Positions 10,472 through 19,958 of a stretch of DNA of 64,000 nt are shown piece by piece. The translations under genes were made by a program, and so were the position numbers. Every line of letters begins with the position of its first letter. Within the stretch, counting starts at the first letter, position 1. Below the pieces are notes generated by a model, which worked only from the letters and a program-made list of their open reading frames with translations, ran no database searches and was not told the origin of the DNA. Source of the DNA: an uncultured Leptolyngbyaceae cyanobacterium (lineage in GTDB: Bacteria > Cyanobacteriota > Cyanobacteriia > Leptolyngbyales > Leptolyngbyaceae); the NCBI GenBank assembly GCA_938023035.1, contig CALIDI010000011.1:1-64000 (forward strand). Direction: 5' to 3'.

Positions 10472-11048
10472 ATGACCGATCAGGCCTCTACTAGTGATGC
10501 TGATCTAATCGCTCAAATTGCCCAACAAAATTCAACTGCCCTATCAACTCTGTACGATCGTTATTCTAGAGTGATGTATTTTGTTGCTTATAAAAAGCTG
10601 GGAACCGTAGAAGAAGCAGAGGAAGTCGTGCTAGACGTGTTTGCCCAGGTTTGGCGAATCGCTGAACGCTACGATCCCAGAAAAGGCAGAGTCGATAGCT
10701 AGCTTTTTATGCTAGTTCATAGCCGAGTGATTGATCGCTTGCGCCGGTTACAGCGGTCAGGAAAAGTAGAAACCGCTTCAATGGAGCTAGCCGAAAGCGC
10801 ACGAATCATGCTTACAACGACCCCATCACCGATGCTGTGATAGCAGAGCGGCGTAGCCGGGTGTTATCGGCCCTGGCAACCCTGCCAGCCGAGCAACGCA
10901 TTGCTATCGAGTTGTCTTAGCTATCAAGGGTTCACTCAAAGCGAAATCGCTGCTCAGACCAATGTCCCCCTTGGCACAGTTAAAACATAAAACACGCATT
11001 CGGTTGGGTCTGAGAAAGTTACGATTCGCCCTTGGAGATTGGTGTTGA
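10472..11048 (+). pseudogene. ECF-type sigma factor, multiply disrupted
   Basis: Region 2 is intact at the start (ADLIAQIAQQNSTALSTLYD, VEEAEEVVLDVFAQVWR). An in-frame TAG at 10700-10702 replaces an expected Trp codon, after which LFMLVHSRVIDRLRRLQRSG continues in the same frame. A first frameshift near 10803 leads to DPITDAVIAERRSRVLSALA and LPAEQRIAIELS. A second near 10918 gives SYQGFTQSEIAAQTNVPLGT, the region 4 helix-turn-helix. A third near 10990 gives RIRLGLRKLRFALGDW. One stop plus three frameshifts mean true decay rather than sequencing error. The adjacent anti-sigma gene (11365) was presumably its partner. Confidence 0.88.
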
Positions 11049-11364
11049 CCCAAGCAGTTATAGGAGTCGGTGTGCAGAGTACAAGACCCGTTTTAGTTAA
11101 CACGGAACGAAACCAAGTCCTGGCTTCAAACCTGTCATGCCCCATAGGGAAAACTTTAGGCATAAATTTAGACAAGGTTGAATTTTTTGGAAACGTATCC
11201 GGGATGTTGTGGCGTAAGATCGATCAAACAACAGAACGAATAGGAAAAAGTTATAGTAAAGAATGGTAATTTGTGTGTCTATTCACTCAATGGCTTCCAG
11301 GCGCACTGATCCTAGATGTACATTGTCAAATCTGTTTGTATCTCAGCATAAAAATTAGTCGGTC
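11049..11364. other. Gap between sigma pseudogene and anti-sigma gene
   Basis: No gene is supported. Short frames on both strands lack recognisable content. It probably contains eroded sequence of the former sigma/anti-sigma operon. Confidence 0.4.
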
Positions 11365-12030
11365 ATGACTTCTCCCCATTATTGCTTTTGTGAATTAGCT
11401 CCGCTTTATGTTCTAGGGAGATTGAGCGATGTAGAGCGGCTATGGGTAGAGCAGCAACTGATGAAGTACCCGGAACTGGCAGAAGAACTGGCGATGATAG
11501 AAGAGAGTGTAAGCGCTCTTGCTTACATTACACCGCTCCTCACTCCTTCTCAGGATCTAAAGCAACGATTATTTCAGCAAATTGGAGTTGAAGCACCTGA
11601 GTCGTCGTCTACTCCTTCGACCGACCTTATAGAACCCGTTTTCAGGATGGAGACCTCCCATAGAACAGAGACTCCAGAATTTTCTGAACAGGCTCCCTCA
11701 GCCGCACTGTTAGATGTGCTCTCTGGCTTAAACTGGCAACCTAAAGTTCCTGGCATTATGGTGGCGACTTTACAAATCAATCATCACACCCGGCAGGCCG
11801 TTTTTCTGCTCAAGGCAGAGGCAGGAGCACAATATCCGTTGCATTATCACACTGATGTAGAAGAGATTTTCATGCTAGCTGGTGATTTGATTGATGGCGA
11901 TCGCACCTATCGAGCTGGAGAGTATCTTCGTTCTACCAGTGGCTCAGCCCATGGGCCAAGAACAACGGAAGGATGTGTTTTTCTAGCTCGTACATCCCTA
12001 GATGACCAACTCCTAGAGTTGAACCATTAA
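11365..12030 (+). CDS. Anti-sigma factor-like protein with C-terminal cupin domain (ChrR-like)
   Basis: 221 residues. The N-terminal ~75 (CELAPLYVLGRLSDVERLWV, YPELAEELAMIEESVSALAY, then PSQDLKQRLFQQI) match the helical sigma-binding domain of RskA/ChrR-type anti-sigma factors, without a clear zinc-ligand set. The C-terminal ~90 form a ChrR-type cupin, with metal-binding HYHTDVEEIFMLAGDLIDGD and a later His in SGSAHGPRTTEGCVFLA. Such proteins hold an ECF sigma factor until an oxidative signal such as singlet oxygen acts on the cupin. The expected sigma gene just upstream is a pseudogene, so this protein may be an orphan. The reading frame is intact. Confidence 0.82.
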   Translation: MTSPHYCFCELAPLYVLGRLSDVERLWVEQQLMKYPELAEELAMIEESVSALAYITPLLTPSQDLKQRLFQQIGVEAPESSSTPSTDLIEPVFRMETSHRTETPEFSEQAPSAALLDVLSGLNWQPKVPGIMVATLQINHHTRQAVFLLKAEAGAQYPLHYHTDVEEIFMLAGDLIDGDRTYRAGEYLRSTSGSAHGPRTTEGCVFLARTSLDDQLLELNH

Positions 12031-12438
12031 TAGCCAATCATAACCACTGCCCTGGATAACTGGATCTTCTAGGATCAGGGTGACAGGCAGACAGGATTGC
12101 TGCATCCATTCGCCATTTGGCAGCTTTGTCTTTATTAGGAATGGCATAAAGCCCATACATGAGGATGCCGAGTTGAGAATTCTATCACCGTGCCAGATTG
12201 CTTCGTCCATTGAGGGTTAAGGGGGAGTGGGGGCACCGCCCCAGACAACAGTTCCACACCTCACGATGAAAACCAGCTGAGTTTAACCTGAGCACTTTGT
12301 CAGGATAAGCTCAGGTTACGACAGGATTAGTTTCAGAGGAGCTTCAGATCTGCCTGAGATGCTATCGACGGTGAGCTAATTGAGTTCATCGGAAAGACAT
12401 TACGCGGTTTTATTCTCAAATTCCGTTAGGAGTAATCC
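12031..12438. other. Gap with a weak minus-strand ORF
   Basis: A minus-strand frame at 12013-12210 (65 codons, containing KLPNGEWMQQSCLPVTLILE) reads somewhat like protein but overlaps the end of the cupin gene and matches no family I know. It could be a gene fragment. The final 60 bases lead into the next gene, which has AGGAG eight bases before its ATG. Confidence 0.35.
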
Positions 12439-12816
12439 ATGAAACTGAATTCTTTGCTTACCGGCATGGCGATGCTCGGCTTGGTTACAGTGGGGGGTGC
12501 TTCTCTAAACATCATCACTCCCAAGATGATTGGATTTGCGACGGCGGCTGAAGTGAAGCAATCAGGGCCATCTATTCAAGAGAAAATCGCTCTGATTACT
12601 AAAAGTAAGGGGCAAATTGGTAGTGGTGACCAATTGCGTCGCTTCTTTTATGGTGATCTAGAACCGCTTAGCGTCCAGCCGGGAGGAGCGGGTATGGTGG
12701 TTAACCTGTATAACAAGGCCAATGATGTCACCTTTTCATACTGCGCCACTTATGATGTGGTCGTTGCCGTTAAGAAGGGCCGGATTGCTGCCTTTGCTCC
12801 CAATGAAGTGAAGTAG
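12439..12816 (+). CDS. Exported small protein of unknown function
   Basis: 125 residues with an N-terminal signal peptide (MKLNSLLTGMAMLGLVTVGG onward, likely cleaved after a TAA-type site near residue 36). The mature part of about 90 residues includes GSGDQLRRFFYGDLEPLSVQ and VTFSYCATYDVVVAVKKGR. One Cys is present in the mature protein. A well-placed AGGAG precedes the ATG. Probably periplasmic or secreted. No family is recognised. Confidence 0.7.
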   Translation: MKLNSLLTGMAMLGLVTVGGASLNIITPKMIGFATAAEVKQSGPSIQEKIALITKSKGQIGSGDQLRRFFYGDLEPLSVQPGGAGMVVNLYNKANDVTFSYCATYDVVVAVKKGRIAAFAPNEVK

Positions 12817-13516
12817 AGCCTTAGAAAAGGCCGAGAAGTGATTGGGGTGGGCCTGCCCACCCTATAGCGACAGGAGCGCATCTAAGGGAAAGGGTATTCA
12901 GCGGATGATTGAAAGATATCTTCCATTATTACTTTGACGACTCTGTAGGTGCAGTCAGACAGACAAAACCAAGTGATTCTGGTGATAAAAATCTTCAATT
13001 TGCTGAAGTCAGCACCAGTTGGGTTCAAATAGCTGTGGTCTTAACCATCGAGTACTGTTCAGATGCTTGCCAAGAAAGCCTTTCTCTATCCTTAGACATA
13101 ACAGAGAACAGATATAGGGGGATCAGGACTAAAAGACCTCTCAATCAGGGCTTTCAAGACTTTCATTTCAAGACTTTAGATTATCCTAACCATCTCATCA
13201 ACTACCACAGCACAAGACAAACCTATTCAGACATTTGAATAGTAGAAGGGGAGATATGGAGATTTCACCCCCAGACAAGGGCTGCCACTTGCCTTCTACC
13301 CTAACCTTAGCTCGCCCCCTATAAAAGCCGCTATTCATCGGGTCGCTCACAAACTGAGAAATCACTGAAAAATTGCTAAGGACTTTTTCCTAGAAATATT
13401 AGAACTCTGAATTGAGTTTCTTAGACTTCTTTCACTTTCAAGTGAGTCCTTTCTAGCAGAATAATCGCATGGTCTAAAAGTACAAAAATTTGATGCAAAA
13501 CTAAAGGATATTTCTG
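12817..13516. other. Gap of about 700 bases, no supported gene
   Basis: A perfect palindrome GGGTGGGC/GCCCACCC occurs around 12845-12862 just after the preceding stop, possibly a 3'-end hairpin (no U-tract). An open frame at 12909-13238 starts with TTG, has no recognisable content and is not called. Nothing else is evident. Confidence 0.45.
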
Positions 13517-14056
13517 ATGAGGTTCAAATATTGGATATTGTTAGGTCTGACTACTCTAGTTATGGCTGGCTGCGGGAGAGAGCCAGCCACAAAGCCAGCA
13601 GCGCAGGATAGTGCCCCTGCAACCATCAGCTCTTCTGCACAACCGACTCAGGCCAAGCCCAAAGTCCAGCCCACTGTCAATACAAATCTCCAGCCAGCGA
13701 CCCTCAAATTTGGCAATTTTGTATCTGGAGAACATCCCACCCAAGGAGGGGTGCGTCTTGTCAACTGGGATGGCGCAACGGTTTTGGAGCTTGACCAGGA
13801 CTTTAATACCTCGGATATAGGGCCTGACCTTGTGGTAATTTTACATCGCTCTAGTGATGTCTTAGGTTCGACCCAGCCGCCCGCGTACGCACTAAAAGAA
13901 GGAGACTATCTGCTGCTGGCACCCTTGAAAAAATTTACAGGTGCTCAGCAGTATTCAATTCCGACTGCGGTCAATTTATCAGAGTACCAATCTGCGGCTA
14001 TTTGGTGTCGTCGGTTTAATGCAACCTTTGGGGCGGCCAAACTCAACCCTCAGTAA
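13517..14056 (+). CDS. Lipoprotein with DM13 domain
   Basis: 179 residues. The N-terminus is a lipoprotein signal with lipobox LVMAGC (Cys about residue 19). A Pro/Ala/Ser/Gln-rich linker (20-60) follows. A DM13 domain (about 62-172) carries FGNFVSGEHPTQGGVRLV, DFNTSDIGPDLVVILHRS, LKKFTGAQQYSIP and YQSAAIWCRRFNATFGAA, including the conserved domain Cys. DM13 is a small extracytoplasmic domain proposed to take part in electron transfer. Here it would be anchored in the periplasm. It lies 155 bases upstream of the redox cluster starting at 14211 and on the same strand. Confidence 0.88.
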   Translation: MRFKYWILLGLTTLVMAGCGREPATKPAAQDSAPATISSSAQPTQAKPKVQPTVNTNLQPATLKFGNFVSGEHPTQGGVRLVNWDGATVLELDQDFNTSDIGPDLVVILHRSSDVLGSTQPPAYALKEGDYLLLAPLKKFTGAQQYSIPTAVNLSEYQSAAIWCRRFNATFGAAKLNPQ

Positions 14057-14210
14057 AAGTTTGCCCGCGATCGCCCAATTGCGGCAGGTTATTAAATCAG
14101 CATTCCGGTTTTAAGCCCGGTTTAGCGCAAGACAGGTCTCCTATAGACAAAGCCATTGCTTTAGCCTGAGACAAGGGTTCATTCAAAAAACCTAACCATG
14201 GAGAGAGGGT

Positions 14211-15008
14211 ATGTCACTTGCAGGTAAAGTTGCTCTGGTTACGGGAAGTAGTCAAGGAATCGGCCAAGGCATTGTTTTGCGGTTAGCCCAGGCAGGGGCC
14301 GATGTTGTGATTAACTATCGCTCTCACCCAGAAGGGGCTGAGGAAACGTTAGAAAAGGTTAAGGCCATCGGTGGCCAATGCTATCTGGCCAAATGCGCTC
14401 ATCCCCAGGGGCATACCATTCAAGCAGACTTAGGTAGTGTCGATCAGGTTCGCGCATTGATTGCAGAAAGCATTCACCATTTTGGCAAGCTGGATATTTT
14501 GGTCAATAATGCTGGCATTGAAAAGCATGCACCTTTTTGGGGGGTCACTGAGGCCGATTATGATGCAGTGCTAAATGTCAATTTGAAGGGGGTCTTTTTT
14601 GCCACCCAGGCTTTTGTACAACATTTGCTAGAAACGCAACGCCCTGGAAAAGTCATCAACATCAGTTCTGTCCATGAAGATTTACCCTTTCCAAATTTCA
14701 CCGCCTATTGTGTAAGTAAGGGCGGCATGAAAATGCTGACACGTAACTTGGCCGTAGAGTTGGGGCCATTGGGCATTACGGTGAATAATGTGGCACCGGG
14801 GGCGATCGCAACTCCAATTAACAGCCAGTTACTCAACAATCCAGACAAGCTTGGGGCACTGCTAACGAACATTCCTTTAGGGCGGTTAGGGCAACCCCAG
14901 GATGTCGCGGCGCTGGTCGCATTCCTGGCTTCATCTGAGGCGGACTATATCACAGGTAGCACATTCTTTGTCGATGGAGGGTTGCTATGGAACTACCAAG
15001 AGCAATGA
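14211..15008 (+). CDS. Short-chain dehydrogenase/reductase (glucose 1-dehydrogenase-like)
   Basis: 265 residues with a classical SDR fold. The Rossmann motif TGSSQGIG is at about 11-18, NNAG at about 98, the catalytic Ser in ISSVHE, YCVSKGG with the catalytic Tyr and Lys at about 166-170, and the closing GSTFFVDGG. Text such as VINYRSHPEGAEETLEKVKA and the C-terminal part resemble bacterial glucose 1-dehydrogenases, but substrate cannot be fixed by motif. An insertion around 60-75 (CYLAKCAHPQGHT) is unusual. A GAGAGAGGG precedes the ATG. The stop overlaps the next gene by 22 bases, suggesting translational coupling to the aquaporin. Confidence 0.93.
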   Translation: MSLAGKVALVTGSSQGIGQGIVLRLAQAGADVVINYRSHPEGAEETLEKVKAIGGQCYLAKCAHPQGHTIQADLGSVDQVRALIAESIHHFGKLDILVNNAGIEKHAPFWGVTEADYDAVLNVNLKGVFFATQAFVQHLLETQRPGKVINISSVHEDLPFPNFTAYCVSKGGMKMLTRNLAVELGPLGITVNNVAPGAIATPINSQLLNNPDKLGALLTNIPLGRLGQPQDVAALVAFLASSEADYITGSTFFVDGGLLWNYQEQ

Positions 15009-15832
15009 TGACGACTCTCCGTCGCCACTACCCAGAATATTTGATGGAGGCCGTTGGTTTGGGCTGTTTCATGGTTTCTGCCAGTGTTGTTACGGCAATT
15101 CTGGAACATCCAGTCTCCCCAATCTATCAGGCGATTCCTGACCCGCTTGTACGACGATTCATGATCGGAGTAGGAATGGGGCTGACGGCGATCGCCCTGA
15201 TTTATTCCCCTTGGGGCAAGCAATCGGGAGCACACTTGAATCCTGCGGTTACCCTGACCTTCTTTCGCCTCGGCAAAGTGAAACTAGTGGATGCTGGCTT
15301 CTATATCCTGGCGCAATTCATCGGTGGATTGCTCGGAATCTTGCTAGCCGCCAGGGTTTTAGGAGCGGTGATCGCCCATGTCAGCGTTAATTATGTCGTG
15401 ACAACTCCTGGCAGGGGTGGAGCAGGGGTTGCCTTTTTGGCTGAATGGATCATTTCTTTCGGCATCATGATGACGATTTTAATGGTCTCTAACACCCCCC
15501 GATTTGCGCGTTGGACGGGGCTATTTGCAGGTGGATTGATCACCCTCTATATCACTGTAGAAGCGCCGCTTTCTGGCATGAGTATGAACCCTGCCCGCAC
15601 CTTTGCATCGGCGATCGCAGCCAATCATTGGACAGCAATTTGGGTTTATTTTGTCGCCCCTCTAGCCGGAATGTTATTTGCATCCCAGGTCTTTGTTCAA
15701 TGGAAAGGCCAAGAGGCCGTGTGCTGTGCCAAGCTCCATCATCACAATCATCAACGGTGTATTTTTCGTTGCGGTTATCAGAGCAACCCGGTAAGGCGTG
15801 ACGCTTCTCGATTAAGCGACCGGTTGCTCTAA
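14987..15832 (+). CDS. Aquaporin / MIP-family channel
   Basis: 281 residues with six membrane helices and two half-helix NPA loops: AHLNPAVT at about 81-88 and MNPART at about 199-204. This is the diagnostic pair for the MIP family, which conducts water or small neutral solutes. The start overlaps the SDR gene. The last ~40 residues (LHHHNHQRCIFRCG onward) look non-homologous, rich in His, Cys and Arg. They may be a lineage-specific tail or read-through past an older stop. Glycerol versus water selectivity cannot be told from sequence alone. Confidence 0.92.
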   Translation: MELPRAMMTTLRRHYPEYLMEAVGLGCFMVSASVVTAILEHPVSPIYQAIPDPLVRRFMIGVGMGLTAIALIYSPWGKQSGAHLNPAVTLTFFRLGKVKLVDAGFYILAQFIGGLLGILLAARVLGAVIAHVSVNYVVTTPGRGGAGVAFLAEWIISFGIMMTILMVSNTPRFARWTGLFAGGLITLYITVEAPLSGMSMNPARTFASAIAANHWTAIWVYFVAPLAGMLFASQVFVQWKGQEAVCCAKLHHHNHQRCIFRCGYQSNPVRRDASRLSDRLL

Positions 15833-15936
15833 GGGCGGGGGGCAAGGCCATTGTTGGATTGGGATAAACCACAGGGTGGGTCAGCGGAGTAAAGCCCACA
15901 CTAGGCAAAGGTTGCACGACAAATGGAGAGTTCGCC

Positions 15937-17272
15937 ATGTTGGAAAGCTTAAGCAGAATTCAAAACCCCGCTGCGAGAGGGTTAACAGCGGCCCTGACAA
16001 CGGCTGCGGTGGTCACCTTTGCCGCTGCGATCACGATGGGGTTATCCCAATCTAAGGGAGCCGCTACCTACAAAACAGCCCTAATCACTTCCTTAGTGGG
16101 AGCAACAGGTGGCGGATTGTTTGGTCTTCTTTATTCCCACAAAAGGCACGACCAAACAAAGCAAAACCTCTCCACAACCCCATCATCCACTGCCAGAGCA
16201 TCAACAGATTGGAAAGACTGGCGAAATTTTGTGGTTATTCGCAAGGTCAAAGAAAGCGAGGAAATCACTTCATTTTATTTAAAGCCAGAAGATCAAGGTA
16301 ACATTCCCCAGTTCTTGCCCGGACAATTTCTCACTATCAAACTAGAGATTCCAGAACAGTTAAAACCAGCGATTCGCACTTATTCCCTCTCAGATTATTC
16401 CAGCCAATGTGACTACTATCGTCTGTCAATCAAGCGTGAACCATCTCCCAAAGGGCTAGAAGTGCCACCAGGGCTAGTATCTAATTTTCTACATAATCAC
16501 ATTCAAACAGGGGCGATCATTCTGGCAAAGCCTCCCAGCGGCAAGTTTGTTCTGGATGTACAAAAAACACTCCCCGCAGTGCTGATCAGCAATGGGGTCG
16601 GAATTACTCCGATGATGAGTATGGCAAAGGCAGTCTCTGCTTTGAATCCTCAGCGGCCCGTTTGGTTTGTGCATGGGGCCAGAGATAGGCAATTTCATGC
16701 CTTTTGGGAAGAGACTTGGGCGATCGCCCAACACAATCCCAATTTAACCCTTCACTTTGCCTACAGTCGCCCCAGGGAAGAGGACGCGGGGCACTACCAC
16801 AGTGCCGGTTATGTGGATGCGGCCCTGATTCAATCTTTGGTAAAGCAAGAGGCAGAGTATTTTCTCTGTGGTTCTCCCCCTTTTTTAGCAGCCTTGCGGG
16901 AAGGGCTGCGGCAGGCTGGGGTACCAGAAAGTCGAGTCTTCTTTGAAATGTTTACAAAGGTTGGCACAACGGGTCGCGATCGCCCAGAGGAGACGATTTC
17001 TGCCCCAGATGAAGCGCGAAAGGTTGGTTTTTGCCCAATCCCAGCAAACGGTGGTTTGGCATGCGACTTCAGAAAATCTGCTGGAATTTGCCGAAGCCAA
17101 TGATTTACAGCCTCCCTATAGTTGCCGCCAGGGGATTTGCGGCACCTGTGAGTGCAGGCTGCTGGCAGGGGAAGTGGAATACCAGGAGAAGTCCACCGCA
17201 CCCGTTACAGCCGGTTCCGTTCTGATCTGTATTGCAACCCCAAAAACCACAACAGTGGTTCTCGATTTGTAG
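15937..17272 (+). pseudogene. Membrane-anchored FAD/NAD(P)H reductase with 2Fe-2S domain, split by a frameshift
   Basis: Two N-terminal hydrophobic segments (about 12-33 and 46-68) precede a ferredoxin-reductase module. The FAD motif RTYSLSDY is at about 146-153, the nucleotide motif GVGITPMMSM at about 220, and CGSPPF at about 311. The first frame runs to 17103 but loses meaning after DEARKV. In another frame VFAQSQQTVVWHATSENLLE continues through YSCRQGICGTCECRLL to LICIATP, a plant-type 2Fe-2S domain ending at 17272. One extra G near 17024 explains the break. The intended protein (about 445 aa) resembles phthalate-dioxygenase-reductase-type electron donors. It is either a pseudogene or a base-call error. 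A GGAG lies seven bases before the ATG. Confidence 0.85.
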
Positions 17273-17404
17273 TCCATCTCCTAGCAGTTTTGTGGAGAGT
17301 ATCATTTGGTCAATGCTCTCCCGACTTATTCGCTTTATATATTTGCCTTTATATATTCACACTATTTCAGCAAAGTCTGTTCTCATCCATCGGGAGCAAG
17401 GAAA

Positions 17405-18985
17405 ATGAATACCCAAACTCACTATGACATTATCATCATTGGTACTGGGGCAGGCGGCGGCACGCTCACCTATCGCCTCGCTCAAACGGGCAAGAAAATT
17501 TTGGTACTGGAGCGTGGCCCGTTTCTTCCCAGAGAAAAGGAAAACTGGGATGTCAAAACAGTCTTTAATAGCGATCGCTACCACAACCCCGAAGTTTGGT
17601 ACGACAAAGACGGTAACGCAATCCATCCGGGGATGAGTTATTTTGTTGGGGGCAATACCAAGGTGTACGGGGCGGCCCTCTTTCGCCTGCGGGAAAAAGA
17701 CTTTGAGAAATTTCAGCACCGGGATGGCATCTCTCCAGAATGGCCGCTGAAATATAAGGATTTTGAGCCTTATTACCTCCAGGCAGAAAAGCTCTACCAG
17801 GTGCATGGCCAGAGTGGAGAAGACCCAACCGAACCCTATCGCAGTGAAGCGTTTCCCTATCCGGCGGTGAGTCATGAACCCCGCATTCAAGAAATTGCTG
17901 AAACTCTGCAAGCCAAAGGGTTACATCCTTACCACACCCCTATGGGGATTCGATTAAATGAAGCTCAGCGCTATCTCAGTGCCTGTATCCGCTGCAATAC
18001 CTGTGATGGGTTCCCTTGCTTGGTGCATGCAAAGTCCGATGCGGAAGTGAGTGCAGTTCGCCCTGTGATAGGCCAGGAAAATGTCACTCTCTTAACCGAG
18101 GCAAAGGTACTCAAATTACATACGAGTGCTTCAGGGCGAGAAATTACGCGGGTAGAGGTGGAAGTCCGCGATTCAGACTCCGGGCAGGTCTCGATGCAAC
18201 AATTCTCTGGGGATATTGTCGCGATCGCCTGTGGCGCGATTAATACCGCTATCCTCTTGTTGCGATCGGCGAATGATCGACATCCCAGAGGGTTAGCCAA
18301 CCGTTCTGATCTAGTCGGGCGCAACTTGATGAAACACGTTCTTGGTTCGATTATTGGAGTGAGTCAGAAGCCAAATCCAACGAAGTTTCAGAAGACCCTC
18401 TCAATTAATGACTTTTATTGGGGAGCAGAGGGCTATGACTACCCCCTGGGGCAGATTCAAACCTTGGGCAAAATCAGTTCAGCCGCCCTAGAAGAAAACG
18501 CTGCCGCCTATGCGCCCCTCACTCCCGAACAAGTGGCAACTCATTCAATTGATTGGTGGCTTACAGTCGAAGACTTACCCGATCCCAACAATCAGGTTCA
18601 TGTAGAGGGCGAGCAGATCATCCTGAACTACACCGAAAATAACTCCGAGTCCTACGATCGCTTAGAACAACACTGGATTGAAATTCTCAAGTCAATTGAA
18701 TGCGGGCAGGCGATTATGCCTAACTGCTCCTACTTTGCAGGTGCGGGCAAAACCTTCACTGGGCGCTTGCCCCTGGATGGAGTAGGGCACCAAGTGGGAA
18801 CCTGCCGCTTTGGGGAAGACCCTGCCACCTCTGTTTTAGATCTAAATTGCCAGACTCACGAAATTGCCAATCTCTATGTGGTGGATGGTAGCTTTTTCTG
18901 CTCTAGCGGGGCAGTGAATCCAACTTTAACGATTATCGCCAATGCCTTACGAGTTGGCGACCACTTAATAGATCGGATGAAATAG
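17405..18985 (+). CDS. GMC-family oxidoreductase, paralog 1
   Basis: 526 residues from the ATG at 17405, preceded by AAGGA. An upstream in-frame extension to 17306 lacks family character. The FAD-binding motif IIIGTGAGGGTLTYRLA is at about 9-25. GGNTKVYGAALFR and SPEWPLKYKDFEPYY belong to the central part. The C-terminal part has VGHQVGTCRFGEDP with the active-site His, then AVNPTLTIIANALRVGDHL with the Asn partner. SACIRCNTCDGFPCLVHAKS holds four Cys spaced CX2CX2CX4C. Such enzymes oxidise alcohols, sugars or related compounds with FAD, and the substrate is unknown. The gene is 132 bases after the reductase and has a close paralog at 19959. Confidence 0.93.
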   Translation: MNTQTHYDIIIIGTGAGGGTLTYRLAQTGKKILVLERGPFLPREKENWDVKTVFNSDRYHNPEVWYDKDGNAIHPGMSYFVGGNTKVYGAALFRLREKDFEKFQHRDGISPEWPLKYKDFEPYYLQAEKLYQVHGQSGEDPTEPYRSEAFPYPAVSHEPRIQEIAETLQAKGLHPYHTPMGIRLNEAQRYLSACIRCNTCDGFPCLVHAKSDAEVSAVRPVIGQENVTLLTEAKVLKLHTSASGREITRVEVEVRDSDSGQVSMQQFSGDIVAIACGAINTAILLLRSANDRHPRGLANRSDLVGRNLMKHVLGSIIGVSQKPNPTKFQKTLSINDFYWGAEGYDYPLGQIQTLGKISSAALEENAAAYAPLTPEQVATHSIDWWLTVEDLPDPNNQVHVEGEQIILNYTENNSESYDRLEQHWIEILKSIECGQAIMPNCSYFAGAGKTFTGRLPLDGVGHQVGTCRFGEDPATSVLDLNCQTHEIANLYVVDGSFFCSSGAVNPTLTIIANALRVGDHLIDRMK

Positions 18986-19096
18986 CTGTAGAAAAGCTAG
19001 CCCAGTTTATACAGTGATCAATTGTAATGAAATGACGCAAAAGAAGTTGATTATGGAATTAATACGATGAAAGCATGACAGACAATTTCTAAAATT

Positions 19097-19936
19097 ATGT
19101 CAGACACATTGATCAACAGTAGGGTACAATTGCACTATGCGATTCAGTTTATTGCAGCAACGGGTGCGGCCTTAGCAGAGCCGCTGCCAGACCACAGCCA
19201 CACCAGTCTGGCCTGGCATCCCAACTTAGAGATCTTTGTGGGGGCTGCCGTTCAGACAACACAACCTTTTCAAGTAGCCCTAATGCCAGCAAGTCTCACC
19301 CTGGTTTTGCTGAATCAACAGAGTGCAGCGATCGCTTCCTTACCCCTACACGGAAAAACGATGGCTGAAGGATTAACCTGGCTGCGACAAGAAAGTGCCA
19401 AACTCGGTGCCGATGCCAACAAAATCGTGTTTTTAGACTACCCACCCGATGATTTTCCCGATCATCCCCTGGCCCACGGTGCCACCTTTGAGGCGACGCA
19501 AACCCCAACACTCCAGGAATTAACTGACTACTATGCCAACACCTATGGGCAACTCCAGAACATTATTGCCACTGTAGAGGATGCCACAGCCATTCGCATT
19601 TGGCCCCATCACTTTGATATGGCCACACTGATTATGTTGCCTGGGATGCGAGAGGGCGTTCCCCTCACTGTTGGGGTTGGCTTCTCCCCTGGAGATACTA
19701 GCTACACAGAACCCTACTGGTATGTCTCGCCCTATCCCTATCCCAATATTACCCATTTGCCAGGTCTAGAAGGAGAGGGATTTTGGCATACCCAGTACTG
19801 GGTGGGGGCAGTTTTAAAAGCTTCCCAGTTGGCTCCAACCGCAGAGACACAACAAAACCAACTTAAGGCTTTTTTGCATTCTGCCCTGCACCACGCGATC
19901 GCCCTACTCCAGCCAGGACTGGCAGCTCCCACCTGA
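19097..19936 (+). CDS. Conserved-looking protein of unknown function between two GMC genes
   Basis: 279 residues, no signal peptide or membrane helix. Notable text: IRIWPHHFDMATLIMLPG (about 167-184) and YWYVSPYPYP. Together these suggest a metal- or cofactor-linked fold with conserved aromatic and His residues. It lies 111 bases after the first GMC gene and 22 bases before the second, so it is almost surely part of their operon. I do not recognise the family with certainty. A DUF5996-like relationship came to mind through the W-HHFD motif but is not established. Confidence 0.75.
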   Translation: MSDTLINSRVQLHYAIQFIAATGAALAEPLPDHSHTSLAWHPNLEIFVGAAVQTTQPFQVALMPASLTLVLLNQQSAAIASLPLHGKTMAEGLTWLRQESAKLGADANKIVFLDYPPDDFPDHPLAHGATFEATQTPTLQELTDYYANTYGQLQNIIATVEDATAIRIWPHHFDMATLIMLPGMREGVPLTVGVGFSPGDTSYTEPYWYVSPYPYPNITHLPGLEGEGFWHTQYWVGAVLKASQLAPTAETQQNQLKAFLHSALHHAIALLQPGLAAPT

Positions 19937-19958
19937 ATCAAAGTCAACCCTCTAAACC

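Noticed and set aside
11039-11269. Open frame after the sigma pseudogene
   Set aside because: No family features. It begins inside the tail of the decayed sigma gene in a different frame, so it is probably chance.
12909-13238. Open frame of 109 codons
   Set aside because: Starts with TTG without a ribosome binding site and the text shows no domain or protein-like composition.
17306-17404. N-terminal extension of the first GMC enzyme
   Set aside because: A better start with AAGGA lies at 17405, and the FAD motif then sits at the usual distance. The paralog at 19959 has no such extension.
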